From positions 62,001-126,000 of the forward strand of contig NZ_JAIVKY010000011.1 in NCBI RefSeq assembly GCF_020524325.1: 64,000 bases of DNA, given 5' to 3'. Both the position numbers and the translations under genes were made by a program. Position 1 is the first letter of the stretch. The number at the start of each line of letters is the position of its first letter. Positions 8,474-16,535 of this stretch are shown here, one piece after another. The notes under the pieces were generated by a model. That model ran no database searches and was not told the origin of the DNA. It saw nothing but the letters and a program-made list of their open reading frames with translations. Source of the DNA: Sutcliffiella horikoshii (GTDB lineage Bacteria; Bacillota; Bacilli; Bacillales; Bacillaceae_I).

Positions 8474-8485
8474 CTTGTATACAAG
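8474..8485. promoter_or_regulatory. CTTGTATACAAG palindrome, GntR-type operator candidate
   Basis: A perfect 12-bp palindrome extended on one side to CTTGTATACAAGTAT. This matches most of the gluconate operator of Bacillus subtilis GntR as I recall it (ATACTTGTATACAAGTAT) and the TNGTNNACNA core of FadR-subfamily GntR proteins. It lies in the 232-bp gap before the small gene at 8604. No gluconate genes are in the window, so the binding protein is open. The rest of the gap holds no gene that I can support. Confidence 0.4.
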
Positions 8486-8603
8486 TATAGCTGTCTAATA
8501 GAAGTGATTAAACAGCATTATAAAATAACAGAATATTAAATCAATGAAACTTTTAAGAAAGGAAATCGTATTATATACATAAGATCCAAAGGAGGAGTCT
8601 CAC

Positions 8604-8801
8604 ATGATCTGGTTATTTATTATCGTACCAATAGTGCTGCTAATCGGAATCACTATTTATATGGATAAAAAGAATAAAGGAATGGGTCAGGCTCCGGATG
8701 TGAACAGAGGCAATCAAAATATTGAATCAGAAACAACTAGATATCAGTTCAACCAACTTAACAATCATGGTGGAGGAAGCGATGGCGGGGGATCAAACTA
8801 A
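8604..8801 (+). CDS. Small single-pass membrane protein with Gly/Ser tail
   Basis: 65 residues: a hydrophobic helix at the N-terminus (about 3-20), then a polar part ending in HGGGSDGGGSN. A strong AAAGGAGG site precedes the ATG. The end of this gene contains the ribosome site (GGTGGAGGAAGCG) for the next gene, so the two are coupled. Function unknown. Confidence 0.65.
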   Translation: MIWLFIIVPIVLLIGITIYMDKKNKGMGQAPDVNRGNQNIESETTRYQFNQLNNHGGGSDGGGSN

Positions 8802-9216
8802 GATGGAGTACTCCAAGCAAACAAACCACCAAAACCTGAAAATCTTGAAGGCTTCTAAAGATCCTTTTGGAAGCCATCTTAAGCTTTCTGTCATACTTCC
8901 AGATGGAATTATAGTAATTAGGTGGGGGCTTGCTGACGAGGATTATCTAAGAATTAGAGATATCATCAAAGAGAATTATTTTGATAGCTTAGAAGCAGGG
9001 TATCAATATGAATTACTCCCCTACGTTGTTGTAAGCCTCGACAAACCAAATGGTAAGCAAAAATTTCTCGCAAACCTCCGTTGTGTACAGGGCAATAAGG
9101 CTGCAAGAATTGAATTTGAATGCTCACAAAGGTTTGCTGGCAATATAGAGTGGTTTAAAAAAGAAGTAAGGTGTATACAAGATTTGGAGCATCTGAAATG
9201 GGAAAGTTTAATATAA
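8782..9216 (+). CDS. Small soluble protein of unknown function
   Basis: 144 residues from ATG 8782, which overlaps the previous gene by 20 bp; a second ATG at 8803 is possible. No signal peptide or membrane segment. The sequence alternates beta strands and amphipathic helices and is moderately basic. The overlap with the small membrane protein suggests the two products act together. No family recognised. Confidence 0.6.
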   Translation: MAGDQTKMEYSKQTNHQNLKILKASKDPFGSHLKLSVILPDGIIVIRWGLADEDYLRIRDIIKENYFDSLEAGYQYELLPYVVVSLDKPNGKQKFLANLRCVQGNKAARIEFECSQRFAGNIEWFKKEVRCIQDLEHLKWESLI

Positions 9217-9244
9217 AACAGAAGGGACTCCCCCTTCTGTTTTT
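9215..9244. terminator. Intrinsic terminator between convergent genes
   Basis: Perfect 12-bp stem AAAACAGAAGGG/CCCTTCTGTTTT with a 5-base loop, followed by T residues. It serves the plus-strand gene ending at 9216 and can act on the convergent minus gene too. Confidence 0.85.
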
Positions 9245-9266
9245 ACTTTACCGCCAAACCGGTATA

Positions 9267-10697
9267 TTATCTAAACCACCTAATATACTCCTCCATCAAC
9301 TTAGGCAAAAATCCTTCAAATAACTTCTTTCTCCAAAAGGCATCCGCTGTACGTTGAACTGCTGCACTATGATTTGGATATGGATGAATGACATTGGAAA
9401 TGCTGCCGATTTTCTTTTTAAACTGCTTAGAAAACACCACCTCTTGCATCCAGTCACCAGCATGGTTTCCAACCGCATGGGCACCAATTATGTGGCCTTT
9501 TTTATCCGTGATGATTTTTACAAAACCAGTTGTCTGGTGATCTGTTACGAATCGATCAACTTCCGATAAATCAACCTTGTAGACGTCATAATCCAGTTTT
9601 TGTTCTTTTGCTTCTTCCTCTGTTAAACCTAAATGAAATACTTCCGGTGAAGTGTAGGTGACCCATGGAACATTAGAATAATCTATTTTTCTCCTCAATC
9701 CTATAAGTGCGTTTTGGACGACTAGCTTACCCTCCATACCGGCTACATGTGTAAAAGGTAATGTTCCATTTACATCACCTACAGCATAGATGTGAGGGAG
9801 GTTCGTTTGCAGGCGTGCATTCACTTTTATATGCCCACGATCATCCGTTTCTACATTGGCATTATTTAATTGAAGTTTGTCAGAGTTAGGTGTTCTGCCT
9901 GTTGCAACGAGTATTTCATCTGCTTCAATAGAGATTTCCTGTTCTCCTTTTTCCACCGTTAGATGAACAACTTTCCCGTTTGGTCCAGGTTCAATAGATT
10001 TGACTGTAGCATTATAGAGTAGCTTCATTTCTTTAGAGAGAACATTTTTCATGAGTTGCTGTACTTCTTCGTCCTCTTTTACTAAAATACCATCAGACCT
10101 CTCAACAACCGTCACATCACTTCCTAGTCTCGCCAACGCCTGAGCCATCTCAATTCCTATTGGACCGCCGCCTAATACTAATAGCCTTTTCGGTAATGTG
10201 GATAAAGAAAAGATAGTTTCATTGGTAATAAATCCATTCTCTTTTAAACCAGGAATTGGTGGGATAAAGGGCCTTGAACCTGTAGAAATTACTATTCTCT
10301 TCCCATGAATGATTTCTCCATTATTGATAATCACTTCATTCTTAGAGTGAAAAGCACCCATTCCAATATAAACATCCACCCCTAGTTTTCGGAATCGATC
10401 GGCATCATCATGCACTTGAATATGGTCAATGGCTTCCTTCACTTTTTTCATGACAGCTTCCATCTGGATATTCTCTGAAACTTGAACGCCGAACTCTTCA
10501 AGGGAACGGGCACTGTTTATACGGTTTGCAATCTCAATTAAAGCTTTGGATGGAACGCAACCGAAGTGTAAACAGTCACCCCCAGGCTGTTCTTCTTTTT
10601 CTATTAAGGCAACCTTTGCTCCTAAAGAAGCTGCGCCGGCCGCTACCGTTAATCCTCCCGCTCCTCCTCCAATAACTATTAGATCATACTTTTTCAT
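9267..10697 (-). CDS. FAD-dependent pyridine nucleotide-disulfide oxidoreductase (Lpd/MerA-like)
   Basis: 476 residues. N-terminal FAD-binding GGGAGGLTVAAGA, redox-active disulfide CLHFGC (Cys42/Cys47), NAD-binding LGGGPIGIEMAQALARLGSDV, and the FAD-contacting TNLPHIYAVGDV. The dimerisation domain is present. In Lpd and mercuric-type enzymes the C-terminal active-site loop usually carries His-Pro followed by Ser-Glu; here it reads HPYPNHSAAVQ, with His where Glu normally sits. There are no MerA vicinal cysteines at the C-terminus. It is downstream of a VTT membrane protein gene with a 16-bp gap; such pairs or fusions occur in many bacteria. The physiological disulfide substrate is unknown. 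Confidence 0.85.
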   Translation of the reverse strand: MKKYDLIVIGGGAGGLTVAAGAASLGAKVALIEKEEQPGGDCLHFGCVPSKALIEIANRINSARSLEEFGVQVSENIQMEAVMKKVKEAIDHIQVHDDADRFRKLGVDVYIGMGAFHSKNEVIINNGEIIHGKRIVISTGSRPFIPPIPGLKENGFITNETIFSLSTLPKRLLVLGGGPIGIEMAQALARLGSDVTVVERSDGILVKEDEEVQQLMKNVLSKEMKLLYNATVKSIEPGPNGKVVHLTVEKGEQEISIEADEILVATGRTPNSDKLQLNNANVETDDRGHIKVNARLQTNLPHIYAVGDVNGTLPFTHVAGMEGKLVVQNALIGLRRKIDYSNVPWVTYTSPEVFHLGLTEEEAKEQKLDYDVYKVDLSEVDRFVTDHQTTGFVKIITDKKGHIIGAHAVGNHAGDWMQEVVFSKQFKKKIGSISNVIHPYPNHSAAVQRTADAFWRKKLFEGFLPKLMEEYIRWFR

Positions 10698-10713
10698 GTT
10701 GAAAATTCACCTC

Positions 10714-11376
10714 TCACCCACCATTTTTGGTAAAGCCTAATTTCCCTCGGACTTTTTTACTGAAAATTAAAGGAAGTACACTAATTAAAACAAAAACGAT
10801 AACTGCTATGATGATGAGAAATTTATTATCGCCGACAAAACTAGATCCAAGAAAATTATAAGCAAAAGTACCTGGAATAATCCCAATTACTGTAGCCAAA
10901 ATAAAATGCGACAGCTTGACTTTGGATAGCCCTGCTAAGTAACTTATCAGGTCAAAGTTGAAAAGAGGAATTAAACGAAGCAAGAGAACATAGAAAAACC
11001 CATTTTCCTCCATTTGCGACTGGATCTTTTGGACTCTCACATTCGAAGTTTGATTTTTAATAATTTGTTTGCCGAATTTTTTTGCAACCAAAAAAGAAAC
11101 GATAGCCCCTAGTGTTGCACCAATGATTGTATATATAGTCCCCCAAATTGCCCCAAAAGCGAGTCCTGCTGCTAGAGAGAGGATAGAGGCAGGGAACAAG
11201 ATAAGTGGGCGAATTGTATACAAGATGATGTAAATAAGGGGTGCAAATATACCAAAGGATAGAATCCATTCTCGAATTCCTTCTGGACTGATATTTAGGT
11301 AGTTGTGATTGATGAACAGCAAGGAACCTACTAATATCGCAAGAAGTAATCCTTTAATCCAATTTTTTTTCGCCAT
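10714..11376 (-). CDS. TVP38/TMEM64 (VTT domain) membrane protein
   Basis: 220 residues with five to six hydrophobic segments and the DedA/VTT signature: GATLGAIVSFLVAKKFGK and LRLIPLFNFDLISYLAGLSKVKLSHFILATVIG with re-entrant helices and the conserved Gly-Pro pattern. VTT proteins include lipid scramblases and putative ion/lipid transporters. It is the first gene of a two-gene unit with the flavin oxidoreductase 16 bp downstream, which hints at a membrane-redox link. Its start ATG has AGGAAGG upstream. Confidence 0.85.
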   Translation of the reverse strand: MAKKNWIKGLLLAILVGSLLFINHNYLNISPEGIREWILSFGIFAPLIYIILYTIRPLILFPASILSLAAGLAFGAIWGTIYTIIGATLGAIVSFLVAKKFGKQIIKNQTSNVRVQKIQSQMEENGFFYVLLLRLIPLFNFDLISYLAGLSKVKLSHFILATVIGIIPGTFAYNFLGSSFVGDNKFLIIIAVIVFVLISVLPLIFSKKVRGKLGFTKNGG

Positions 11377-11458
11377 GGAATCCTTCCTCTCGGAGTAATC
11401 TTACTTTCTATTATTAACTCAACAGCCCATTGATGAGCAACAAATAAGGTTTCAGCAG

Positions 11459-12322
11459 TCAGTACTTTCTATTTCCGGCCACAATGCCGCATAAAATAAG
11501 TGCAACCCCTGCCCATTGGTACAAACTGATTTGTTCGGATAATACCCATGCTGACATGATTACTGCAACAGGGAGTTCAGAGGCTGTAAGGATTGTCCCT
11601 AGGCTTGGTCCCACATGTGGCATTCCGACCGAAAAGAGTAAGGGGGGCAAAACGACACCAAAAATACCTAGTATGAATCCATAAGGTGCTATTCCAATTA
11701 CAGTTGGTAGGTCCACTAAAAATAATGGGGGAAACAATAAGAAAGTTACAATTAAGCCCCCAGTCGATAAGAGAGCACTTTTTTGAATAGGATTAACTTC
11801 TTTACCTATAATTCCGCTTAAAAATATAAAAATAGAAAAAGTAAAAGCAGCAAGTATTCCCCATAAAGTACCTTGCAAAGAAATGGTTTCAACACTTTCC
11901 CCAAATAGACCTGCAGCCAAAACGGATCCAGAAAGTAAAATCACAATAGATAAAATTTTACCTGAGGAAGGGCGATGCTTATAGAAAATCCATTCAATTA
12001 ATGTCCCAATCCAGATGAATTGAAACAAGCAAATGATGGCCAAAGAAGCTTCAAGCGTTTGCAAGGATTGGTAGTAAAGCAGTCCTGTTAGCCCCATGGG
12101 TATCCCTGCTAATACAATCTTCAGTGATTGAAGACTACGTAATTTTTTCTTTTGGATAAATAATGTAACAATCCAAATGATGATAGCCCCAACTAATACT
12201 TGACTGCCTGTTACCTCAGCCATGCTATAACCTGCAGCATAAGCAAGCTTCACGAATGTTGATAAGATCCCAAGACTGCAGCCACCTAAAAATACCATGA
12301 ACGCATAATGCCAAGTCTTCAT
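11459..12322 (-). CDS. DMT-superfamily (EamA) transporter
   Basis: 287 residues, ten hydrophobic segments in two homologous EamA halves; the second half ends SELPVAVIMSAWVLSEQISLYQWAGVALILCGI, a classic EamA signature. These are inner-membrane exporters of amino acids, metabolites or drugs. The ATG has a GAGGG site about 9 bases upstream. The mRNA leader is special: a strong promoter about 140 bp upstream, a seven-residue ORF and a perfect terminator hairpin only 40 bp before the start codon, so expression is probably controlled by attenuation. Confidence 0.85.
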   Translation of the reverse strand: MKTWHYAFMVFLGGCSLGILSTFVKLAYAAGYSMAEVTGSQVLVGAIIIWIVTLFIQKKKLRSLQSLKIVLAGIPMGLTGLLYYQSLQTLEASLAIICLFQFIWIGTLIEWIFYKHRPSSGKILSIVILLSGSVLAAGLFGESVETISLQGTLWGILAAFTFSIFIFLSGIIGKEVNPIQKSALLSTGGLIVTFLLFPPLFLVDLPTVIGIAPYGFILGIFGVVLPPLLFSVGMPHVGPSLGTILTASELPVAVIMSAWVLSEQISLYQWAGVALILCGIVAGNRKY

Positions 12323-12361
12323 AATAGTTACCCTCTTTCAATTAAGTCTTCGCTGTGAATA

Positions 12362-12400
12362 CAAAAAAGCCACACGATTGTCCTAAGACAATCGTGTGGC
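12362..12400 (-). terminator. Leader terminator (attenuator) before the DMT transporter
   Basis: Perfect 14-bp stem GCCACACGATTGTC/GACAATCGTGTGGC with a 4-base loop, followed on the minus strand by TTTTTTG. No minus-strand gene lies upstream that would need a terminator, and a good promoter is only about 60 bp upstream. It therefore looks like a regulated leader terminator of the transporter gene. Confidence 0.75.
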
Positions 12401-12416
12401 GAAAATAGAGTGATCT

Positions 12417-12440
12417 CTAGAAAAATCCACAAAAAAACAT
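12417..12440 (-). CDS. Possible leader peptide MFFCGFF
   Basis: Between the promoter and the leader terminator an ATG opens a seven-codon ORF ending in TAG, encoding M-F-F-C-G-F-F. The ribosome site is weak (GAGAAG about 12 bases upstream, at the very 5' end of the predicted mRNA). Four of seven residues are Phe, but the T-rich sequence could give this by chance. A role in ribosome-mediated attenuation is speculative. Confidence 0.3.
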   Translation of the reverse strand: MFFCGFF

Positions 12441-12464
12441 TTTATTATTTAACTTCTCAAAGAA

Positions 12465-12493
12465 ATTATACTGAAAAAATGGCTTCCGTTCAA
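12465..12493 (-). promoter_or_regulatory. Sigma-A promoter for the DMT transporter
   Basis: On the minus strand TTGAAC (12488-12493), a 17-bp spacer and TATAAT (12465-12470). Predicted start is near 12458, giving a leader of about 135 nt. Confidence 0.75.
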
Positions 12494-12585
12494 TGATGAA
12501 ATTTTGCTTTGAGAACAACACATTAAAAGTTGTTTTCCCAGTAAAATAGGAGCAGAGTAAGGAGTAACAGGAGGGGACGGAAAAG

Positions 12586-12789
12586 ATGAATTATAAAAAC
12601 TCAATATCAGATACGAAACTAAAAATGGTCCAATTAGAAAGAGAACTAAAAAGGCTGGAAAATTTGAAAAGAGGCGAAGATGTCAACACATTACATGACA
12701 GATTAATAAGAATAAACAAAGACATCGACGCGTTGATCCTTGAAGCAAATAAGAAAACAGGAAGAATTAATGAGGGAATGATGATTTGA
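12586..12789 (+). CDS. Small coiled-coil protein of unknown function
   Basis: 67 residues, highly charged, with heptad-like spacing over most of its length (KLKMVQLERELKRLENLKRG, then a second helix RLIRINKDIDALILEANKK). GGAGGGG site upstream of the ATG. An AACAAC/GTTGTT inverted repeat at 12513-12535 lies in its upstream region. Soluble, no recognised family. Confidence 0.6.
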   Translation: MNYKNSISDTKLKMVQLERELKRLENLKRGEDVNTLHDRLIRINKDIDALILEANKKTGRINEGMMI

Positions 12790-12867
12790 ATTAGGTTTCT
12801 TACTAGCCTTCTAAATTGTGTAAACGTACATAAGTTTTAGTATGACGTGAACATAGTGGAGGGATAT

Positions 12868-14757
12868 ATGGATACGGTTTATCAAATAAACGAGAAGCTT
12901 AAGAATATGATAAGCAGTCTTCTCAGTGCCCAATCGGATAATGGTGCCTGGTATTTTTGCTTTGAAGGAAGCATCATGACAGATGCTTATATGATTATTC
13001 TAATTAGAACTCTTGAAATCACAGGTGAGGAAGTAATGGTGAAGAACCTGGTAGAGAGGATAAAGTCCAGGCAATTGCCGAACGGAGCCTGGAAAGTTTA
13101 CCCTGATGAGGAGAGAGGAAATATGAGTGCCACAATAGAGGGGTACTTTTCTTTATTGTATTCTGGATACGTTGCGAAAGAAGCTAGTAATATGCGAAAA
13201 GCGGAGCGCTTCATACGAGAAAATGGAGGACTTGCAAAAAGTGATTGGCTGACCAAAATGATGCTTGCTTTAACAGGGCAAATTAAGTGGCCGAGTATTA
13301 TAAAAATTCTGCCGATAGAAATAATGTTACTTCCAAAGTGGTCCCCCATCACGATCAATCAGCTTGTAGGGTATGCAAGGGCACACTGGATTCCCATTCT
13401 TATCTGCAGTAATCTGAACAAATCGTTTGGTAAAATTAAAACCCCCAACATATCTCATCTTCAAGAAAGTATAAGTGATTCTGAAAATGAACGGATTTTG
13501 GAGGAAATGCAAAATCTCCAACTTTATTTTAAAAATGCTCTTAAAAAGCTTTCAGAATCGCCTGAAGTCCTCAAGAAAAAAGCCTTTACCAAAGCGGAAG
13601 ATTATATTTTGGATAGAGTAGAAGAAAACGGGACTATGTATAGTTATTTTAGTGCAACATTCTTTATGGTTTTTTCGTTACTTGCACTAGGTTACGATAA
13701 AAAACACTCCCTCATCCAAAATGCTATTCAAGGGATGAAGTCCTATTTATGCAGGAGTGCCGACCAGGCCTTTATTCAGAATTCCCCCTCTACGGTCTGG
13801 GACACTGCCTTGCTAACTGCAACATTGCAACAAGCAGGAGTCCCTCATCAACATCCTTCCATCATAAAAGCAAGCAACTATTTATTATCAAGACAGCATC
13901 AGAAATACGGTGATTGGGCCATTAAAAATCCAGACGTTACTCCAGGCGGATGGGGTTTTTCAGATATCAACACCTTTGTCCCTGACATTGATGACACGAC
14001 AGCTGCTTTGAGGGCTATCACCCCATTAGCAAGAACTGAAAATCTTTTCATAGAACCATGGGACAGAGGAGTAGAGTGGGTCTTGTCCATGCAAAATGAT
14101 GATGGTGGCTGGTCGGCTTTTGAGAAAAATACGGATAACTATCTTTTGTCTTTTATTCCTTTTAAATATGAAGACAGGGTACTTTTTGATCCTTCGTCTG
14201 CTGATTTAACAGGGAGGACATTATACTTCTTAGGAGAGTATACGACCATTCCTAAGGAATCTGAAATTTTTCAGAAAGCCAAAGAGTGGTTCAAACGCAA
14301 TCAGGAAGAGAATGGGTCGTGGTACGGAAGGTGGGGAATTTGTTATATTTATGGTACATGGGCTGCGATTACAGGCTTGAAAGCTATAGGCGTATCAAAT
14401 GATGATCCTATAATAAGGCGTGCTGTGAAATGGCTTATTTCCATACAAAATGAGGATGGCGGCTGGGGAGAATCATGTGCAAGTGATATAAAGAAACGCT
14501 ATATTCCTTTACATGAAAGTACTCCTTCTCAAACTGCCTGGGCATTAGATGCCCTCATTTCCGTAGCAGAAACGCCAACTCCCAAAATAGAACAGGGAAT
14601 TCAAGCACTATTAAGCTTAATGGAAGCAGATGATTGGAGATGCACATATCCTACAGGTGCAGGAATTCCAGGCGGGTACTATATTCACTATCACAGCTAT
14701 AAGTATATCTGGCCATTGCAAGCAATTAGTCAATATAAGAATAAATATGATATATAA
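12868..14757 (+). CDS. sqhC: Terpene cyclase, sporulenol synthase / squalene-hopene cyclase family
   Basis: 629 residues from the ATG at 12868, which has GGAGGG six bases upstream; a GTG seven codons earlier has none. Class II triterpene cyclase fold with several QW-type repeats (MQNDDGGWSAF, QEENGSWYGRW, IQNEDGGWGES) and the catalytic acid motif DIDDTT (about residues 373-378). In Bacillus the orthologue SqhC cyclises tetraprenyl-beta-curcumene to sporulenol, a spore-associated sesquarterpenoid; length matches. In the absence of the partner curcumene synthase here, squalene-hopene cyclase activity cannot be excluded. Stands as a single gene with a terminator behind it. Confidence 0.85.
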   Translation: MDTVYQINEKLKNMISSLLSAQSDNGAWYFCFEGSIMTDAYMIILIRTLEITGEEVMVKNLVERIKSRQLPNGAWKVYPDEERGNMSATIEGYFSLLYSGYVAKEASNMRKAERFIRENGGLAKSDWLTKMMLALTGQIKWPSIIKILPIEIMLLPKWSPITINQLVGYARAHWIPILICSNLNKSFGKIKTPNISHLQESISDSENERILEEMQNLQLYFKNALKKLSESPEVLKKKAFTKAEDYILDRVEENGTMYSYFSATFFMVFSLLALGYDKKHSLIQNAIQGMKSYLCRSADQAFIQNSPSTVWDTALLTATLQQAGVPHQHPSIIKASNYLLSRQHQKYGDWAIKNPDVTPGGWGFSDINTFVPDIDDTTAALRAITPLARTENLFIEPWDRGVEWVLSMQNDDGGWSAFEKNTDNYLLSFIPFKYEDRVLFDPSSADLTGRTLYFLGEYTTIPKESEIFQKAKEWFKRNQEENGSWYGRWGICYIYGTWAAITGLKAIGVSNDDPIIRRAVKWLISIQNEDGGWGESCASDIKKRYIPLHESTPSQTAWALDALISVAETPTPKIEQGIQALLSLMEADDWRCTYPTGAGIPGGYYIHYHSYKYIWPLQAISQYKNKYDI

Positions 14758-14775
14758 AGCATGATGTAAGGAAGT

Positions 14776-14811
14776 AAGGTGATTCTAACAAACAGAATCA
14801 TCTTTTTCTTT
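14776..14811 (+). terminator. Intrinsic terminator after the cyclase gene
   Basis: Stem AAGGTGATTCT/AGAATCATCTT with a 7-base loop, followed by TTTCTTT. Confidence 0.8.
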
Positions 14812-14812
14812 G

Positions 14813-14844
14813 CTCACACTTTATTCACATTTTTGGAGTAGAAT
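14813..14844 (+). promoter_or_regulatory. Direct-repeat box and -10 upstream of the two-component operon
   Basis: Two 11-bp direct repeats, CTCACACTTTA (14813-14823) and TTCACATTTTT (14824-14834), are followed after 4 bp by TAGAAT (14839-14844). OmpR-family regulators bind direct repeats with a 10-11 bp period that replace the -35. A related pair lies before the PepSY gene. The likely binder is the response regulator encoded in this operon (inference). Confidence 0.45.
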
Positions 14845-14877
14845 AAGGGTTAGTATTTTTATATAGGAGTGTTATGG

Positions 14878-15855
14878 ATGAAAAATCCTTTTATAATAAT
14901 TGCCATACTAATAGCGGTGACGTTAACAGGCTGTACAAGCTCTGATATTTCATTGCCGAAAACAGAGAATGATGAGTCTGTCATGTATATAAGCCACTTA
15001 AAAGAAAATGCCATTACAGCACTTAACCTTTCAACAGGTAGTGAGGAAAAGGTTAGTCTACCATTCCGTTTTTCGTCGATTGCGGAAATGGAATCAGGTG
15101 TTTATTTGGCTTCTGTCAAAGAAAAAGAAAGCCTTTATATAATTGATACAACTGAAAATAAAGTTTCTCCATACATGGAATTAAAAGAGGGAATTATTGA
15201 TCTAAAGTATAATAGCGAAAACGGAATTCTTTACACAGCAAATGGAAAAACCAACAATATACAAGTGATAGATATTGAGAAGAAAGATATTCTCAAAGAA
15301 GTAAGCGTGGGAGAGTATCCGTCTAAGATGGTACACCATGGAGAGCGGCTGTTTGTCCTTGCTTCTAAGAGCGGGAAAGTATATGTAATAGACACTTCTA
15401 CCAACAACATTACGAACTCGTTTTCGGTGACTGAGAGGCCGGAAGGGTTGCACTTTGATGGGAAGAATATATGGACAGGTGGCCATGGTGATACCGGTGA
15501 AATGAATGAAAAAGTATTCGCTTATGATCCGGAGACAGGACAAGAAGTTAAAACTGTAACAACCGGGCTAATGCCAATTCAAATTTCACAGGTAAGTGAG
15601 AAGTCTTCTATTTATGTGCTCAGCCATGGGGATCACAGCCTGACAAAGTTCAGCGCTGACACTTATGAAGTGGAAAAGAAAATTAATGTTGGGGATAACC
15701 CGAGTTTTATGATTGCAGATGAAACTCACTTATATGTATCAAGCCTTGATGGTGATGAGGTTATTGTACTAGATAATCGTACCTTGGATGTTGTAGACAA
15801 GTATGCCATTGAGAACGGTCCTTATCTGTTGTTCAAAGGAGGCGATGGGAAATGA
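14878..15855 (+). CDS. Beta-propeller lipoprotein (YVTN/NHL-like repeats)
   Basis: 325 residues from ATG 14878 (AGGAG 8 bases upstream). Lipoprotein signal with lipobox LTGC. The body has repeated strands with patterns such as ILYTANGKTNNIQVIDIEK, VYVIDTSTNNI and LYVSSLDGDEVIVLDNRT, typical of a seven-bladed YVTN-type propeller. It would sit on the outer face of the membrane. First gene of a five-gene unit; its stop overlaps the response regulator start by 4 bp. It may present or sense a ligand for the downstream kinase, which is inference. Confidence 0.75.
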   Translation: MKNPFIIIAILIAVTLTGCTSSDISLPKTENDESVMYISHLKENAITALNLSTGSEEKVSLPFRFSSIAEMESGVYLASVKEKESLYIIDTTENKVSPYMELKEGIIDLKYNSENGILYTANGKTNNIQVIDIEKKDILKEVSVGEYPSKMVHHGERLFVLASKSGKVYVIDTSTNNITNSFSVTERPEGLHFDGKNIWTGGHGDTGEMNEKVFAYDPETGQEVKTVTTGLMPIQISQVSEKSSIYVLSHGDHSLTKFSADTYEVEKKINVGDNPSFMIADETHLYVSSLDGDEVIVLDNRTLDVVDKYAIENGPYLLFKGGDGK

Positions 15856-16535
15856 AAAACGCCTTTTGTGTATTAGTGGTGGATGATGAAGCGGATATGA
15901 GAGAAATGCTTGGTATGTATCTTAAGAAGGAAAACTATCGAGTGCTCCATGCGGAAAACGGAGAAGAAGCAATCGATATCCTTTATGACCATGAAGTGGA
16001 CCTGATTATCCTTGATGTGATGATGCCAGTCATGGATGGCTTTACTGCTTGTAAAAAAATCCGTGAAAAATATATGATGCCGATACTGATGCTTACAGCC
16101 AAAAGTGATGAATGGGATAAGGTGAGAGGGTTGAAGCTTGGAGCAGATGATTATGTTATGAAACCCTTTAGTCCCAAGGAGCTTTTGGCCAGGGTGGAGG
16201 CATTACTGCGCCGATCCAATCAAGCATTCTTTGATGTGGTCTCCCATTCTGAAATAACGGTGCAGAAAAGTGCTCGGCAAGTGCTTGTTGGAGGAGAACG
16301 GGTGAACCTTGCTCGAAGGGAGTTTGACCTCTTACTATTCTTAATGGAGCATGAAGGGCAAGTGTTTTCAAGAGAACAGTTGCATGATGTCATCTGGGGG
16401 CTGGATATGGAAAAAGGTTCATACCGGACCGTCGACACTCACATTAAGACGTTGAGATTTAAGCTTAAGGATGCAGGAGCAAAAGTAAAAACGGTGTGGG
16501 GCATCGGGTATAAATTTGAAGGTGAGGAAGAATGA
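15852..16535 (+). CDS. OmpR-family response regulator
   Basis: 227 residues. Receiver domain with acidic pocket Asp11/Asp12 and phosphoacceptor Asp55 in IILDVMMP, Thr in MLTAKSD and Lys in VMKPF. C-terminal winged helix with NLARREFDLLLFLMEH and GIGYKFEGEEE. Overlaps the lipoprotein gene upstream (ATGA) and the kinase gene downstream (ATGA), so all three are translationally coupled. Candidate binding sites are the 11-bp direct repeats before this operon and before the PepSY gene. Confidence 0.92.
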   Translation: MKNAFCVLVVDDEADMREMLGMYLKKENYRVLHAENGEEAIDILYDHEVDLIILDVMMPVMDGFTACKKIREKYMMPILMLTAKSDEWDKVRGLKLGADDYVMKPFSPKELLARVEALLRRSNQAFFDVVSHSEITVQKSARQVLVGGERVNLARREFDLLLFLMEHEGQVFSREQLHDVIWGLDMEKGSYRTVDTHIKTLRFKLKDAGAKVKTVWGIGYKFEGEEE

